64,000 bases of DNA from Ferruginibacter sp. HRS2-29 (GTDB lineage Bacteria > Bacteroidota > Bacteroidia > Chitinophagales > Chitinophagaceae). Both the position numbers and the translations under genes were made by a program. Shown here one piece after another: positions 40,645 to 49,713 of the stretch (positions are counted from its first letter, which is position 1; every line of letters begins with the position of its first letter). The stretch is from NCBI RefSeq assembly GCF_024343615.1, contig NZ_RJUB01000159.1, positions 62,001-126,000 of the forward strand, in the 5' to 3' direction. The notes below the pieces were generated by a model. The model did no database searches. It saw nothing but the letters and a program-made list of their open reading frames with translations, and was not told where the DNA came from.

Positions 40645-42528
40645 TCCTTTTATTTCGCGGTGCAGCCTGATCACCGTACCATTGTCGTTCTCAATTTCCA
40701 TGCGGATGTTCACATCGTCCATACGCTTTTTCATGTTCTTCAGGCCGTTGCCAAAGGAACGGATATTATCAAGGTCAATGCCTTTTCCATTATCATGAAT
40801 GGTAAGTGAAAAACCATTCTCCTGCTGCAGCATGATGATGTCCACTTTGGTGGCTTGCGCATGCTTCACGATGTTATGCAAGGCTTCTTTTACAACGAGA
40901 AACAGGTTCCTTCTCATTTTTCCCAATACTTCTATTTCCGGCAAACCTGCCGGGATCATTACATTGGCGATGATATTAGCGTCTTCCAGATATTCCAGTG
41001 CATAACTGCGGATGTAGGCGATCATATTGCCAAGACTGTCGTTGCTGCTGCTCATACTCCAGATGATGGCATTCATTTTATCTACCAGCTCGCTGGCAGA
41101 GTCGGATATCTTTTCAATTTCGGGGATCACGTTATCCCCGAGTTTGGTTTTTGCCAACTCGCTGTAAAGCCTGATGGTAGTCATACCTGCGCCAAGATCG
41201 TCGTGCATGTCGGCACTGATGCGGTTGCGTTCTTCCTGTTGTGCATTCAAGACCGCCAGCTGGGTTTCAAATCCTTTTTTCTCCACTTCCAGTTTCATCG
41301 CCTCCTGCTCTTTGATCTTAAGGATGAGCTCACTTTTGTTTTTGTACGTGAGACCAAGCAGGAAGAAAAATACCGCCATCACCACACCCAGTTCAAAATA
41401 GAAGATGGGTGAAGTGAAGATGCTGTCGCCGATGTAATTTTTAAGTATGAGGAACAATGAAACGATGTAAAAGAATATCTGCACTGCCGTACCGATGGCA
41501 AGATAATTCATCAGCACGTTTCTTTTTACCAACGCGATCACCACAAAAATAAGCGCCGCCGCCAGTATGATGATCTTCATCAGGTTTTCGAGCATGCTTT
41601 GCAGCACGAAGTTGTCGGTAAAGAAGTGAAGGATGCTGTAAAGTCCCATCAGGCACGCCAGCAGCCACTCTTCGGCCACCAGGAATTTGTCGAGCTTTGG
41701 GTGAACGGTACTTGTGTTCAGGAATTTTCGCGTAAACCCGAGATAACACATGGTGCCGATGATAAGCAGGAATAGGTCGAAGTAACCGATGAAAAAAACT
41801 TTCAGCCAGCCCGAATCCCTGGAGAGGTATGCGGTAAAAAAGATGAGCACGAACATGCATATGGAATACAGGCAATTGAAGAGGAATTCGATCTTCTTAT
41901 TGAGCAGGTAATTCACCAGGGTAAAAAGGATCATCATGCACAAAGCACCGCTGAGGATGATGCCGACGACTTTTTTATCGATCATCACCCGCTCTGTTTC
42001 CACTTTAAAGTATGGATAAAAATCAGGTGTGATGACCCGTGATTCTATATTGTTGCCGCTGCTGCGGCAGAATTCCCCTTTTACAACAAAAGTCGCTTTT
42101 TCAGCCGGGGCAGTAGTTACATACACATAACCGTTTTGCCGCTGGTGATAAGCCACTTCCTGCAGGCCTTTACCCGGTTCGTATTTATATAAAGTGAGTC
42201 TGCTGTAAAGGCCGCCGGGGCAATAATAAAAAGACGTTTCCTGGCGGGAATTATTCACTACGCTGAACCGAAGGTATACGGGCCGGGTAACAAGCCGCGA
42301 AGGCACAGGGAGCCGTCTTTTTCCTTTAGGGAACGGGCGGAAAGGTTCCTGCATCAAATGGCTGATGGGTATGTTGCGGCTGCTGTCGAAGAAAAAAGCG
42401 GTGTATTCTTCAATCGATTTTACATTCTCAATATGTGTGATGTTGATGTAAGCACTGTCGGGCACGGTTTGCGCGACAGCGTTAAAGGAAAGTAAAATAA
42501 GCAGGGCCAGGAAAATATTTTTTTTCAA
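40612..42528 (-). CDS. 7TMR-DISM sensor histidine kinase
   Basis: The product has 638 residues. A signal peptide (1-20) and an extracellular 7TMR-DISMED2-type domain (about 25-165) precede seven membrane helices (about 186-394). A coiled coil follows (400-430), then a HisKA_3 domain with the phospho-acceptor H442 in ADMHDDLGAG. The HATPase ends the protein, with an N-box in VVKEALHNIVKHA and a G-box DNGKGID and FGNGLKNM. It likely signals to a LuxR-type response regulator, but none is encoded nearby. Confidence 0.93.
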   Translation of the reverse strand: MKKNIFLALLILLSFNAVAQTVPDSAYINITHIENVKSIEEYTAFFFDSSRNIPISHLMQEPFRPFPKGKRRLPVPSRLVTRPVYLRFSVVNNSRQETSFYYCPGGLYSRLTLYKYEPGKGLQEVAYHQRQNGYVYVTTAPAEKATFVVKGEFCRSSGNNIESRVITPDFYPYFKVETERVMIDKKVVGIILSGALCMMILFTLVNYLLNKKIEFLFNCLYSICMFVLIFFTAYLSRDSGWLKVFFIGYFDLFLLIIGTMCYLGFTRKFLNTSTVHPKLDKFLVAEEWLLACLMGLYSILHFFTDNFVLQSMLENLMKIIILAAALIFVVIALVKRNVLMNYLAIGTAVQIFFYIVSLFLILKNYIGDSIFTSPIFYFELGVVMAVFFFLLGLTYKNKSELILKIKEQEAMKLEVEKKGFETQLAVLNAQQEERNRISADMHDDLGAGMTTIRLYSELAKTKLGDNVIPEIEKISDSASELVDKMNAIIWSMSSSNDSLGNMIAYIRSYALEYLEDANIIANVMIPAGLPEIEVLGKMRRNLFLVVKEALHNIVKHAQATKVDIIMLQQENGFSLTIHDNGKGIDLDNIRSFGNGLKNMKKRMDDVNIRMEIENDNGTVIRLHREIKGLFAAPKGKEQ

Positions 42529-42596
42529 AAGAGCCAGTTTGCTGCCAAACCTACATAAATTCGTTGAATTCTCATATTATAAATTCCAGCCGTTTG

Positions 42597-42670
42597 TCTG
42601 TCAGGCTGAGCTTGTCGAAGGCGGATTTACGTTGTTGAATGACAAGGCTTCGACAAGCTCAGCCTGACAG
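42597..42670. repeat. AGGCTGAGCTTGTCGAAGG inverted repeat
   Basis: TCTGTCAGGCTGAGCTTGTC and its complement lie around 26 nt in the divergent gap between the kinase and ftsK. Confidence 0.9.
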
Positions 42671-42721
42671 TACTTTTAAAACGTACAATCTTTTGAATAC
42701 TGCGGCGGGAGAAGTTTTAAT

Positions 42722-42729
42722 TATCTTTG
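42722..42729 (+). promoter_or_regulatory. -7 element TATCTTTG immediately before ftsK
   Basis: The octamer matches TAnnTTTG and ends 6 nt before the ATG at 42736. Transcription would start at or next to the start codon, which implies a leaderless message. Confidence 0.6.
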
Positions 42730-42735
42730 TTACCA

Positions 42736-45279
42736 ATGGCGACTAAAATCAAATCGATCAAGGCTAATACAAAAGCTGCCGAAACCCTTCAGAAGGATAA
42801 AGAGGAGACAGTAGAAGTAAAAGCGCTGCTGAAAGACGAGCGTACCCACAAGATATTCGGGAGCATCTGCATATTGCTGGCGCTGCTTTTTTTCATAGCA
42901 TTCACTTCTTATTTATTTACCTGGGATGAAGACCAGGATAAGGTTTTCAAGGATGGGTACAAGCTTTTGCTGGGTACCGATACCAAAGTGGCCAACCTTA
43001 TGGGCACTTTCGGCGCCTATATTTCCCATTTCTTCATTTATAAAGGATTTGGCGTAGCATCCTACCTGATCTGCAGCTTTTTCTTTGTGACCGGCGTAAA
43101 TCTTTTTTTCGGAAGAAAGATATTTTCCATCGCAAAAAATATCAAATACCTCATCATCGGATTGCCGCTGGTGAGTATCACCGCATCTGTTTTCCTCAGT
43201 CAGCAGGAGTTTGCCTGGGGCGGCGCCGTTGGCGATATGTGCAATTTTTATCTTACACGTACTATCGGTACCATTGGTACCATTGGCGTGATCAGTGTGG
43301 CGTTCCTGGCCTATGTGATCTGGCGCTTCAACCCGTCATTCAACCTGCCTGCAAAAAAAGAAACGGTAACTACTGCAGAAATACCGGTAGCAGAGCCTGA
43401 GCCGGAAGAGGAAACAAAAGGAGAGGAAGATGATGTTGCCGAAGAAACTGCCAAAGCGAATGCCCTCAAAGGCAATGCAGCCATACTGAACATTCCCGAT
43501 CAATCGCCGAAATTCAACCACGAGCTGGAAATAGTGGAGAAAGAATTGCCAAAGGAAAAGCCTGTCGCCAAGCCTGTTCCTCAGCCTGAACCAATAAAAG
43601 AGAGTATTGTTGAGCCAGAACCTGAACCAGTGGTGTTACCTGTAAAACCGGTTGCTAAAGTGCCGGTTGCGGATACATTGCTTGAGCTGGAAATAAAAAC
43701 GGTGGAAGATGTAAAAGCCGAAGATGAGCCGGTAGTGCTTACGGCGGCGGAAAAAGTGTTGCAAAGCAAGCCTTACGACCCCATCCTCGATCTGAAGGAT
43801 TATAAATATCCTACCACCGCGTTGCTCGAAAATCATGGCAGTGAAAAGATCGTACAGGATCCCGCTGAGCTGGAAGAAAACAAGAACAGGATCATCAGCA
43901 CGCTGAAGAACTACGATATTGAGATACAGAAAATTTCGGCTACGGTGGGCCCTACGGTTACCCTGTACGAGATCATTCCGGCGGCGGGTGTACGCATTTC
44001 CCGTATCAAAAACCTGGAAGATGATATCGCGTTGAGCCTTGCTGCGCTTGGTATCCGTATCATTGCGCCGATTCCCGGAAAAGGGACCATCGGTATTGAA
44101 GTGCCTAATACGAAGAAGACGATCGTAAGCATGAAGACCTTGCTGGAGTCTGAAAAATTCAAGACAAATAGTTTCTCATTACCTATAGCGATCGGTAAAA
44201 AGATCAATAACGAAAACTTCATCGTGGACCTGGCAAGCATGCCGCATCTGCTGATGGCGGGTGCTACGGGGCAGGGTAAATCTGTTGGATTGAATGCGAT
44301 ACTGGTGTCATTGCTGTACAGCAAACATCCGTCGCAGCTTAAGTTTGTACTGGTGGATCCTAAGAAGGTGGAATTAAGCATTTACAAAACAATTGAGAAA
44401 CATTTCCTGGCCAAGCTGCCGGGCGACGATACGGATGACGCGATCATTACCGATACCAAAAAAGTGGTGCATACCCTGAATGCCTTGTGTATCGAGATGG
44501 ATAACCGTTACGACCTGCTGAAAGAAGCGGGTTGCCGAAACATCAAAGAATACAATGAAAAATTTGCGGCACGCAAGCTTAATCCCGAAAAAGGGCACCA
44601 GTTCCTGCCGTTCATCGTCCTGGTGGTGGATGAGTTTGCCGATCTGATCATGACGGCCGGCAAAGAAGTGGAAATGCCGATAGCACGTCTTGCGCAGCTG
44701 GCAAGGGCGATCGGTATTCACCTGATCATTGCTACGCAAAGGCCTTCGGTGAATATCATTACCGGTACCATTAAAGCGAACTTCCCGGCACGTATCGCTT
44801 TTAAAGTGAGCAGCAAGATCGATAGCCGCACTATTCTGGATACGGGGGGCGCAGAGCAGTTGATCGGTAAAGGGGATATGCTGATCAGTTATAATGGTGA
44901 GCTGGTACGTCTGCAATGTGCTTTTGTGGATACCCCTGAAGTGGATAAGATCGTTGATTTCATTGGCGAACAGCGTGGTTACCCGCAGGCATTCCTGTTG
45001 CCGGAATATGTGGATGAAAAAGAAATGGAAGGCAGGGATTTCGATGTAAATGATAAAGATTCTTTATTCGAGGAAGCCGCCAGGTTGATCGTAAGCAGCC
45101 AGAGTGGTAGTACTTCATTGATACAACGCCGTATGAAACTGGGGTACAACCGGGCAGGCCGCATCATGGATCAGCTGGAAGCAGCAGGTATTGTAGGGGC
45201 AGGGCAGGGCAGCAAACCGAGGGATGTACTCATCAAAACGGATATGGACCTTCAGCAGTTGCTGAGCGAACTAATTTAA
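42736..45279 (+). CDS. ftsK: FtsK/SpoIIIE DNA translocase
   Basis: From the ATG at 42736 the product has 847 residues. An N-terminal membrane domain with about four helices (42-205) is followed by a Pro/Glu/Val-rich linker (about 210-340). The motor domain has GATGQGKS (about 509-516), VLVVDEFADLIM (Walker B) and ATQRPSVNIITG. The winged-helix gamma domain ends it (GYNRAGRIMDQLEAAGIVG). It pumps chromosome ends through the division septum toward dif. A TTG at 42727 overlaps the promoter element and is not chosen. Confidence 0.95.
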   Translation: MATKIKSIKANTKAAETLQKDKEETVEVKALLKDERTHKIFGSICILLALLFFIAFTSYLFTWDEDQDKVFKDGYKLLLGTDTKVANLMGTFGAYISHFFIYKGFGVASYLICSFFFVTGVNLFFGRKIFSIAKNIKYLIIGLPLVSITASVFLSQQEFAWGGAVGDMCNFYLTRTIGTIGTIGVISVAFLAYVIWRFNPSFNLPAKKETVTTAEIPVAEPEPEEETKGEEDDVAEETAKANALKGNAAILNIPDQSPKFNHELEIVEKELPKEKPVAKPVPQPEPIKESIVEPEPEPVVLPVKPVAKVPVADTLLELEIKTVEDVKAEDEPVVLTAAEKVLQSKPYDPILDLKDYKYPTTALLENHGSEKIVQDPAELEENKNRIISTLKNYDIEIQKISATVGPTVTLYEIIPAAGVRISRIKNLEDDIALSLAALGIRIIAPIPGKGTIGIEVPNTKKTIVSMKTLLESEKFKTNSFSLPIAIGKKINNENFIVDLASMPHLLMAGATGQGKSVGLNAILVSLLYSKHPSQLKFVLVDPKKVELSIYKTIEKHFLAKLPGDDTDDAIITDTKKVVHTLNALCIEMDNRYDLLKEAGCRNIKEYNEKFAARKLNPEKGHQFLPFIVLVVDEFADLIMTAGKEVEMPIARLAQLARAIGIHLIIATQRPSVNIITGTIKANFPARIAFKVSSKIDSRTILDTGGAEQLIGKGDMLISYNGELVRLQCAFVDTPEVDKIVDFIGEQRGYPQAFLLPEYVDEKEMEGRDFDVNDKDSLFEEAARLIVSSQSGSTSLIQRRMKLGYNRAGRIMDQLEAAGIVGAGQGSKPRDVLIKTDMDLQQLLSELI

Positions 45280-45280
45280 A

Positions 45281-45500
45281 TTTAGGGGTTTAGAAGTTTA
45301 GGAATTTAGCGGCCTGAGGCCTGTTTAGAAGGTTTAGCACTTAAACTATTATCTAATAAAACTCTTGTAGATTTACTTGATAAAATAATAAACCGATTTT
45401 GCTTCAACAATAGAATTTACTCCAGGCTAACGAACTATCAAAACTAACAACCATCTAAACTTTCTAAACAGGCCTCAGGTCGCTAAACTTCTAAACCTCT
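45281..45500. repeat. GTTTAGA inverted repeat abutting pth
   Basis: Left arm 45281-45336 and right arm 45454-45499 are built of GTTTAGA and TCTAAAC words with the shared GCCTGAGGCCTG/CAGGCCTCAGG core. About 117 bp of AT-rich DNA lie between. The right arm ends 1 nt before the pth start codon. Confidence 0.9.
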
Positions 45501-46079
45501 ATGAAATTTCTCATTGTCGGTCTTGGCAACATTGGTAATGAATACGGCGGTACCCGTCATAATATAGGTTTTGATGTGGTGCATGCATTTGTGTCCAAAC
45601 ACGGCGGTGAGTTCAGGGTAGACCGGCTGGCGTATGTGGCCGACGTTAAATGGAAAGGCCGGCAGTTTGTCTGTATTTGCCCTACCACATTCATGAACCT
45701 GAGTGGTAAAGCATTCCGCTATTGGCTGGATAAAGAAAAAATAGCCCTCGAAAATTCACTCACCATCGTAGACGATCTTGCTCTTCCATTGGATAAACTG
45801 CGTTTACGGGCTGCGGGAAGTCCGGCGGGGCACAATGGCCTGAAGGATATCCAGGCGGTGATGGGCACCGATGCCTATCCTAAATTACGCTTTGGTATCG
45901 GTAACGTGTACCCGAAAGGCATGCAGGCAGATTTTGTATTGGGTAAGTGGAAAAATGATGAAATCCCGCTGGTGCAGCTGAAAATCGAGAAATGTGTAGA
46001 GGTAATTGAAAGTTTTGCTACGATTGGTATCGATAAAACGATGTCATTTGTCAACAGCCTGAATTTTAATGTCAATTAA
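45501..46079 (+). CDS. pth: Peptidyl-tRNA hydrolase
   Basis: The product has 192 residues. FLIVGLGNIGNEYGGTRHNIGFDV contains the conserved N10 and the catalytic H20. TTFMNLSG and DDLALPLDKLRLRAAGSPAGHNGLKDI follow with the catalytic Asp. It recycles peptidyl-tRNAs released from stalled ribosomes. The right arm of a GTTTAGA inverted repeat ends directly before the start codon. Confidence 0.95.
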   Translation: MKFLIVGLGNIGNEYGGTRHNIGFDVVHAFVSKHGGEFRVDRLAYVADVKWKGRQFVCICPTTFMNLSGKAFRYWLDKEKIALENSLTIVDDLALPLDKLRLRAAGSPAGHNGLKDIQAVMGTDAYPKLRFGIGNVYPKGMQADFVLGKWKNDEIPLVQLKIEKCVEVIESFATIGIDKTMSFVNSLNFNVN

Positions 46080-46158
46080 TAATATAATGTACTTGTTTTT
46101 ATAATGTGTTTTTGTATTTTCGCTGTCCGTAACCCCGGAATAATAAACCAGAATTACC

Positions 46159-46770
46159 ATGAAGATTATATGTATTGGAAGAAATTATGTTGAGCATGCG
46201 AAGGAACTAGGTAATAATATTCCCGAGGAGCCCGTTATTTTTATGAAGCCTAAAAGTGCGCTTTTACAGGTACACACCCCTTTTTATTACCCGGAATTTA
46301 CCAATGAGCTTCATTACGAGGTGGAATTAGTACTGAGGGTGAGCAAGAATGGCAAATATGTGCAGGAAAAACATGCTTCCAACTATGTAAATGGTATTAC
46401 AGTAGGGATAGATTTTACAGCACGCGATATACAGGAAGAATGCAAAAAGAACGGCCTGCCATGGGAAAAAGCGAAAGCATTTGATAATTCAGCCGCGGTA
46501 GGCAAATTCATCGATATCACCCCTGACCTGCAAAAAGGAAATATCAATTTCTCCCTGTTGAAAAACAAGGAAGTCGTTCAAAAAGGCAATTCCGGCGATA
46601 TGATCTTTAATTTCGACAAGATCATCTCCAATATTTCCAATTATTTCTCGCTCAATATCGGCGATCTCATCTTTACAGGTACCCCTGCAGGTGTGGGCGA
46701 GTGCGTGGTAGGCGATGAACTGGAAGCATTGATGGAAAGCCAGAGTTTGCTGAGTGTGGAGGTGAAATAA
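46159..46770 (+). CDS. Fumarylacetoacetate hydrolase family protein
   Basis: The product has 203 residues. ICIGRNYVEHAKELG, FMKPKSALL, HYEVELVLRV (metal-binding Glu), NGITVGIDFTARDIQ and DLIFTGTPAGVG are the landmarks of YcgM/FAHD1-type enzymes. Members act as acylpyruvate hydrolases or oxaloacetate tautomerases. A role in the lower part of aromatic breakdown is conceivable but not supported by position. Confidence 0.9.
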   Translation: MKIICIGRNYVEHAKELGNNIPEEPVIFMKPKSALLQVHTPFYYPEFTNELHYEVELVLRVSKNGKYVQEKHASNYVNGITVGIDFTARDIQEECKKNGLPWEKAKAFDNSAAVGKFIDITPDLQKGNINFSLLKNKEVVQKGNSGDMIFNFDKIISNISNYFSLNIGDLIFTGTPAGVGECVVGDELEALMESQSLLSVEVK

Positions 46771-46792
46771 CGTAACCCGATAAAATATAGTA

Positions 46793-46822
46793 GTCCCTTT
46801 TCAGCCTGAAGAGGGATTTTTT
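46793..46822 (+). terminator. Rho-independent terminator after the FAH-family gene
   Basis: TCCCTTTTCA and TGAAGAGGGA form a stem around GCC and run into TTTTTT, about 22 nt after the stop. Confidence 0.82.
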
Positions 46823-46825
46823 GTG

Positions 46826-46971
46826 TCAATAGTGAATAGTGAATAGTGAATAGTCAAATCTTTGAAGGTTCTATGCTTACTTTGTAGCTACAATCATAGG
46901 ATCCTGATTGAATGAAATTGCCCTGGATTATAAACTTCGAAGATTTGACTATTCACTATTCACTATTGACT
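46826..46971. repeat. AGTGAAT heptad inverted repeat
   Basis: TCAATAGTGAATAGTGAATA and AGTCAAATCTTTGAAGGTT on the left (46826-46868) match AACTTCGAAGATTTGACTAT and following TCACTATT words on the right (46934-46971). Confidence 0.88.
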
Positions 46972-47045
46972 TCCCCGCCGCTTGTCATTTTCCCATTGCA
47001 TTTCCTTTTCCCAACCTCTACATTTATCCCACTAAACTTACTATT

Positions 47046-48152
47046 ATGAAAAAACTGTCCCTTGTTTTATTATTGGCCATTTCAGTCACGCTTTCTTTTG
47101 CCCAGGGCCTTACCATGCCGGCTGATGGGGGAAATAAAAAGGCTGTTGTGGGGGAGAGCATCGGCATCACCGATATCACCATACATTACAATCGGCCGGG
47201 GGTGAAAGGCCGTGAAGGCCGGATCTGGGGCGATCTTGTACCTTATGGGTTTACGGATCAGCAGTTCGGTACCAGCAAATTGGCCCCATGGCGTGCGGGT
47301 GCCAACGAAAATACCACCATCACTTTTGGTACCGATGTACTGGTAGAAGGCAAACCGATCGTCGCAGGAACTTATGGCTTGTTCATCGCAGTATCTGAAA
47401 ATGATGCTACCATCATATTCAGCAAAAATTTTACTTCCTGGGGCTCATTTTTTTATGATGAAAAAGAAGACGTGTTGCGGGTGAATGTAAAACCGAAGAA
47501 GCTGAATGCTTCTGTGGAATGGCTTACCTATAGTTTTGTTCAGCAAAAAGAAAACGGTGTAGTGGTGTCGATGCAATGGGAAAAGCTGGAGATCCCTTTT
47601 ACGGTTTCTGTGGATTATATCAAAACGCAACTGGAATCCATCCGCAAAGAATTACGCACGGATATTGGTTTCAGGTGGGACGCCTGGGTGGAAGCTGTTA
47701 ACTTCTGCCTGGTGCATAATGTCAACCTGGAAGAGGCATTGCATTGGAGCGATTACGCGATCAATGCGGTATTTGTGGGGCAAAGAAATTTCAGGACACT
47801 TAATGCAAAAGCGGGCGTATTGCGCAAGCTCAACAGGACTGCCGAATCGGAAGCACTGATGAAAGAAGCGATGCCGTTGGCAAATATGCAGGAATTGCAC
47901 AATTACGGGAAACAGCTGATCCGCGAAAAAAGAGCTGCCGAAGCATTGATTGCTTTCAAACTGAATGCACAAAAAAATCCGGGAGTCTTCACCACCAACA
48001 TGGGATTGGCGAGAGGATATTCCGCTACCGGCGATTATAAAAATGCATTGAAGTATGCAAAGCTGGCGTTGCCGCAGGCGCCTGACAAACAGAATGTGGA
48101 TGCGATCAATAATTACATCATCATGCTGGGAGAAGGAAAAGACATCAATTAA
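47046..48152 (+). CDS. DUF2911 protein with TPR-like C-terminus
   Basis: From the ATG at 47046 the product has 368 residues. A signal peptide ends at SFAQ (about 20). DUF2911 covers about 28-185 with ITIHYNRPGVKGREGRIWGDLVPYG, WRAGANENTTITF and GTYGLF. The C-terminal half has TPR-like helices (LHNYGKQLIREKRAAEALIAF, GLARGYSATGDYKNALKYAK). Function is unknown; export to the periplasm is likely. The longer frame from 46908 runs through a heptad repeat and is rejected. Confidence 0.9.
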   Translation: MKKLSLVLLLAISVTLSFAQGLTMPADGGNKKAVVGESIGITDITIHYNRPGVKGREGRIWGDLVPYGFTDQQFGTSKLAPWRAGANENTTITFGTDVLVEGKPIVAGTYGLFIAVSENDATIIFSKNFTSWGSFFYDEKEDVLRVNVKPKKLNASVEWLTYSFVQQKENGVVVSMQWEKLEIPFTVSVDYIKTQLESIRKELRTDIGFRWDAWVEAVNFCLVHNVNLEEALHWSDYAINAVFVGQRNFRTLNAKAGVLRKLNRTAESEALMKEAMPLANMQELHNYGKQLIREKRAAEALIAFKLNAQKNPGVFTTNMGLARGYSATGDYKNALKYAKLALPQAPDKQNVDAINNYIIMLGEGKDIN

Positions 48153-48181
48153 TTACGAATTGATGATCGAAGCAAATTAGT

Positions 48182-48343
48182 AATCACAGATTTCAAAGGG
48201 ATAAAAGGATTACACAGATTATTTTGCTGGCGCAAAATGAAAATGCAGTGTATAAAAAGTCGTAATTTTTTATACACTGCATTTCGGTTTTTACGAAGTA
48301 AAAATAATCTGTGCAATCCCCTTCCTCCTTTTTAATCCGTGAT
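48182..48343. repeat. Cloverleaf repeat, copy 1
   Basis: The imperfect outer stem joins ATCACAGATTTCAAA...GGATTACACAGAT to ATCTGTGCAATCC...AATCCGTGAT. Inside are three hairpins: ATTTTGC-GCAAAAT (48221-48238), AAATGCAGTGTATAAAA with its complement (48241-48284), and TTTTTAC-GTAAAAA (48289-48305). Confidence 0.88.
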
Positions 48344-48371
48344 CCCTTCTTTGCTTAGATCGTTCCTATCG

Positions 48372-48752
48372 CTAATTCTCATAAAAATCTATCAGGCTAT
48401 AAAAATAAACTTCATTCCATCCTTCCACAATATCATCATAATCTTCATCGGGAATATTGGTTTGTCTTAGCTCTACTGAAGTGCCTTGTTTGTGCTCATG
48501 CAGTTTGATCGTCACGATGGAAGTTTCTTCCTGGTCGCCGAAATACCATTGCTGCACAATTTTTTTACCGGGCTCAAATTCCAGGTTCTTTCCTTCGATA
48601 CTTCCTTCCCAAAGAGAAAATTCACTGCCCGGCTCTGTGCTCATGATAGCGGGTTCGCCCGTCCACAGCTGTATGGTAGCGGGATTGGTGAGGGCGATGT
48701 ATACTTCTTCGGGCGGGGCCGAAAGGATGTAATAGTTTTTGTAATCCTTCAT
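48372..48752 (-). CDS. SRPBCC (AHSA1-like) domain protein
   Basis: The product has 126 residues from the ATG at 48752. NYYILSAPPEEVYIALTNPATIQLWTGEPA opens the START-like fold, followed by FSLWEGSIEGKNLEFEPGKKIVQQWYFG and a C-terminal helix. It should bind a hydrophobic ligand or act as a cochaperone-like protein; none can be named. A start at 48803 lies in a GATCTAT repeat and is rejected. Confidence 0.88.
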   Translation of the reverse strand: MKDYKNYYILSAPPEEVYIALTNPATIQLWTGEPAIMSTEPGSEFSLWEGSIEGKNLEFEPGKKIVQQWYFGDQEETSIVTIKLHEHKQGTSVELRQTNIPDEDYDDIVEGWNEVYFYSLIDFYEN

Positions 48753-48756
48753 TATA

Positions 48757-48875
48757 TCTATGATGTAAGATGTATGATCTATGATGTGTTTTTGCAGTAG
48801 CAAGTTCGTTCAAATAAATGAAAACTTGCACTAGAAAAAAAAGATCATAGATCATACATCAGTAGATCATACATT
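48757..48875. repeat. GATCTAT/GATGTAT hairpin
   Basis: Left arm (48757-48788) TATGATGTAAGATGTATGAT and right arm (48841-48875) ATCATAGATCATACATCA carry complementary words. Related hairpins occur at 61541-61658 and 63190-63259. Confidence 0.78.
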
Positions 48876-48901
48876 TAACATTTTTGTCCTCAATTAAGCA
48901 T

Positions 48902-48909
48902 TATTTTTG
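48902..48909 (+). promoter_or_regulatory. -7 element TATTTTTG before the YwqK-like gene
   Basis: The octamer matches TAnnTTTG and ends 16 nt before the ATG at 48926. Consensus match only. Confidence 0.4.
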
Positions 48910-48925
48910 GCTCAACAATCTCACC

Positions 48926-49609
48926 ATGAAAAATTTCAAAACAAAGCTATTCGTATTGGCTGCCATTCTCCAGGCCGGTGCATTTTTATCTGCCGATGCT
49001 CAATATAAATCTTTCAAAATCAGCGTAAAGGGCGATACCATCAATGTGGTCAATAAAGACGGCATCAAACAGGGTAAGTGGGTGATCTCCATGCCAGAAC
49101 TCAGGGGAAATCCAGGGTATGATGAAGAAGGCATGTACAATAAAAAGGGCGAAAAAGAAGGGTTATGGCGTAAGTATACGGCCGAAGGCGATCTGCTGGC
49201 AGTGGAAAATTATTTGCATGATGGAAAGGATGGATTGCAGCAGTATTACACATTTGTGGGCAATCTCGAAAGGGAAGAAAGCTGGAGGGCTTACAATCCC
49301 GATGCGCCTTACGATACGATCGCTATCTATGGTACGGGCAGCAATGAGATCATTGATTATAAAATTGTAAAAGCTGAAACATACAGTGTGAAAAGCGGCG
49401 ATTGGAGATACTACGATCCTGAAAGCGGCCAGTTGCTGCGTACAGAAAAATGGGAACGTAATGTGCTCGTGCTTCCGAATACGAATAAGCCGGTAGCTAC
49501 AGCACCTACTGAAAAAAAGAAACCTGAAAAGACCGCGGAAATGCTGGAATGGGAACGGAAAAATAAAGGGAAAAAAGGGGCGATAAGGGATGGGCGAACG
49601 GGCCTTTAA
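48926..49609 (+). CDS. MORN-like/YwqK-family exported protein
   Basis: From the ATG at 48926 the product has 227 residues. A signal peptide ends at SADAQ (about 26). Repeated motifs of the MORN type follow: KQGKWVISMPE, KEGLWRKYTAEGDLLAVENYLHDGKDG, and SGDWRYYDPESGQLLRTEKWE. The C-terminus is Lys-rich with EMLEWERKNKGKKG. YwqK proteins are annotated as antitoxin-like, but exported versions in Bacteroidota have no tested role. Confidence 0.82.
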   Translation: MKNFKTKLFVLAAILQAGAFLSADAQYKSFKISVKGDTINVVNKDGIKQGKWVISMPELRGNPGYDEEGMYNKKGEKEGLWRKYTAEGDLLAVENYLHDGKDGLQQYYTFVGNLEREESWRAYNPDAPYDTIAIYGTGSNEIIDYKIVKAETYSVKSGDWRYYDPESGQLLRTEKWERNVLVLPNTNKPVATAPTEKKKPEKTAEMLEWERKNKGKKGAIRDGRTGL

Positions 49610-49614
49610 TTTTC

Positions 49615-49713
49615 ACCGCCGAGAACATGAGTTAATAGAGTTTTCGCAGAGATCAGAGATTTATAAAATCCATGAACTCTGCGAAAACTCAACTCCCTTC
49701 TTTCTCTGCGGTT
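49615..49713. repeat. CGCAGAGAAC long hairpin, copy 3
   Basis: The outer arms ACCGCCGAGAA and TTCTCTGCGGT and inner arms GAGTTTTCGCAGAG and CTCTGCGAAAACTC reproduce the layout at 24709 and 32601. It overlaps the esterase stop codon. Confidence 0.88.

Noticed and set aside
46908..47045. N-terminal extension of the DUF2911 protein
   Set aside because: It crosses the AGTGAAT repeat and hides the signal peptide that starts at 47046.
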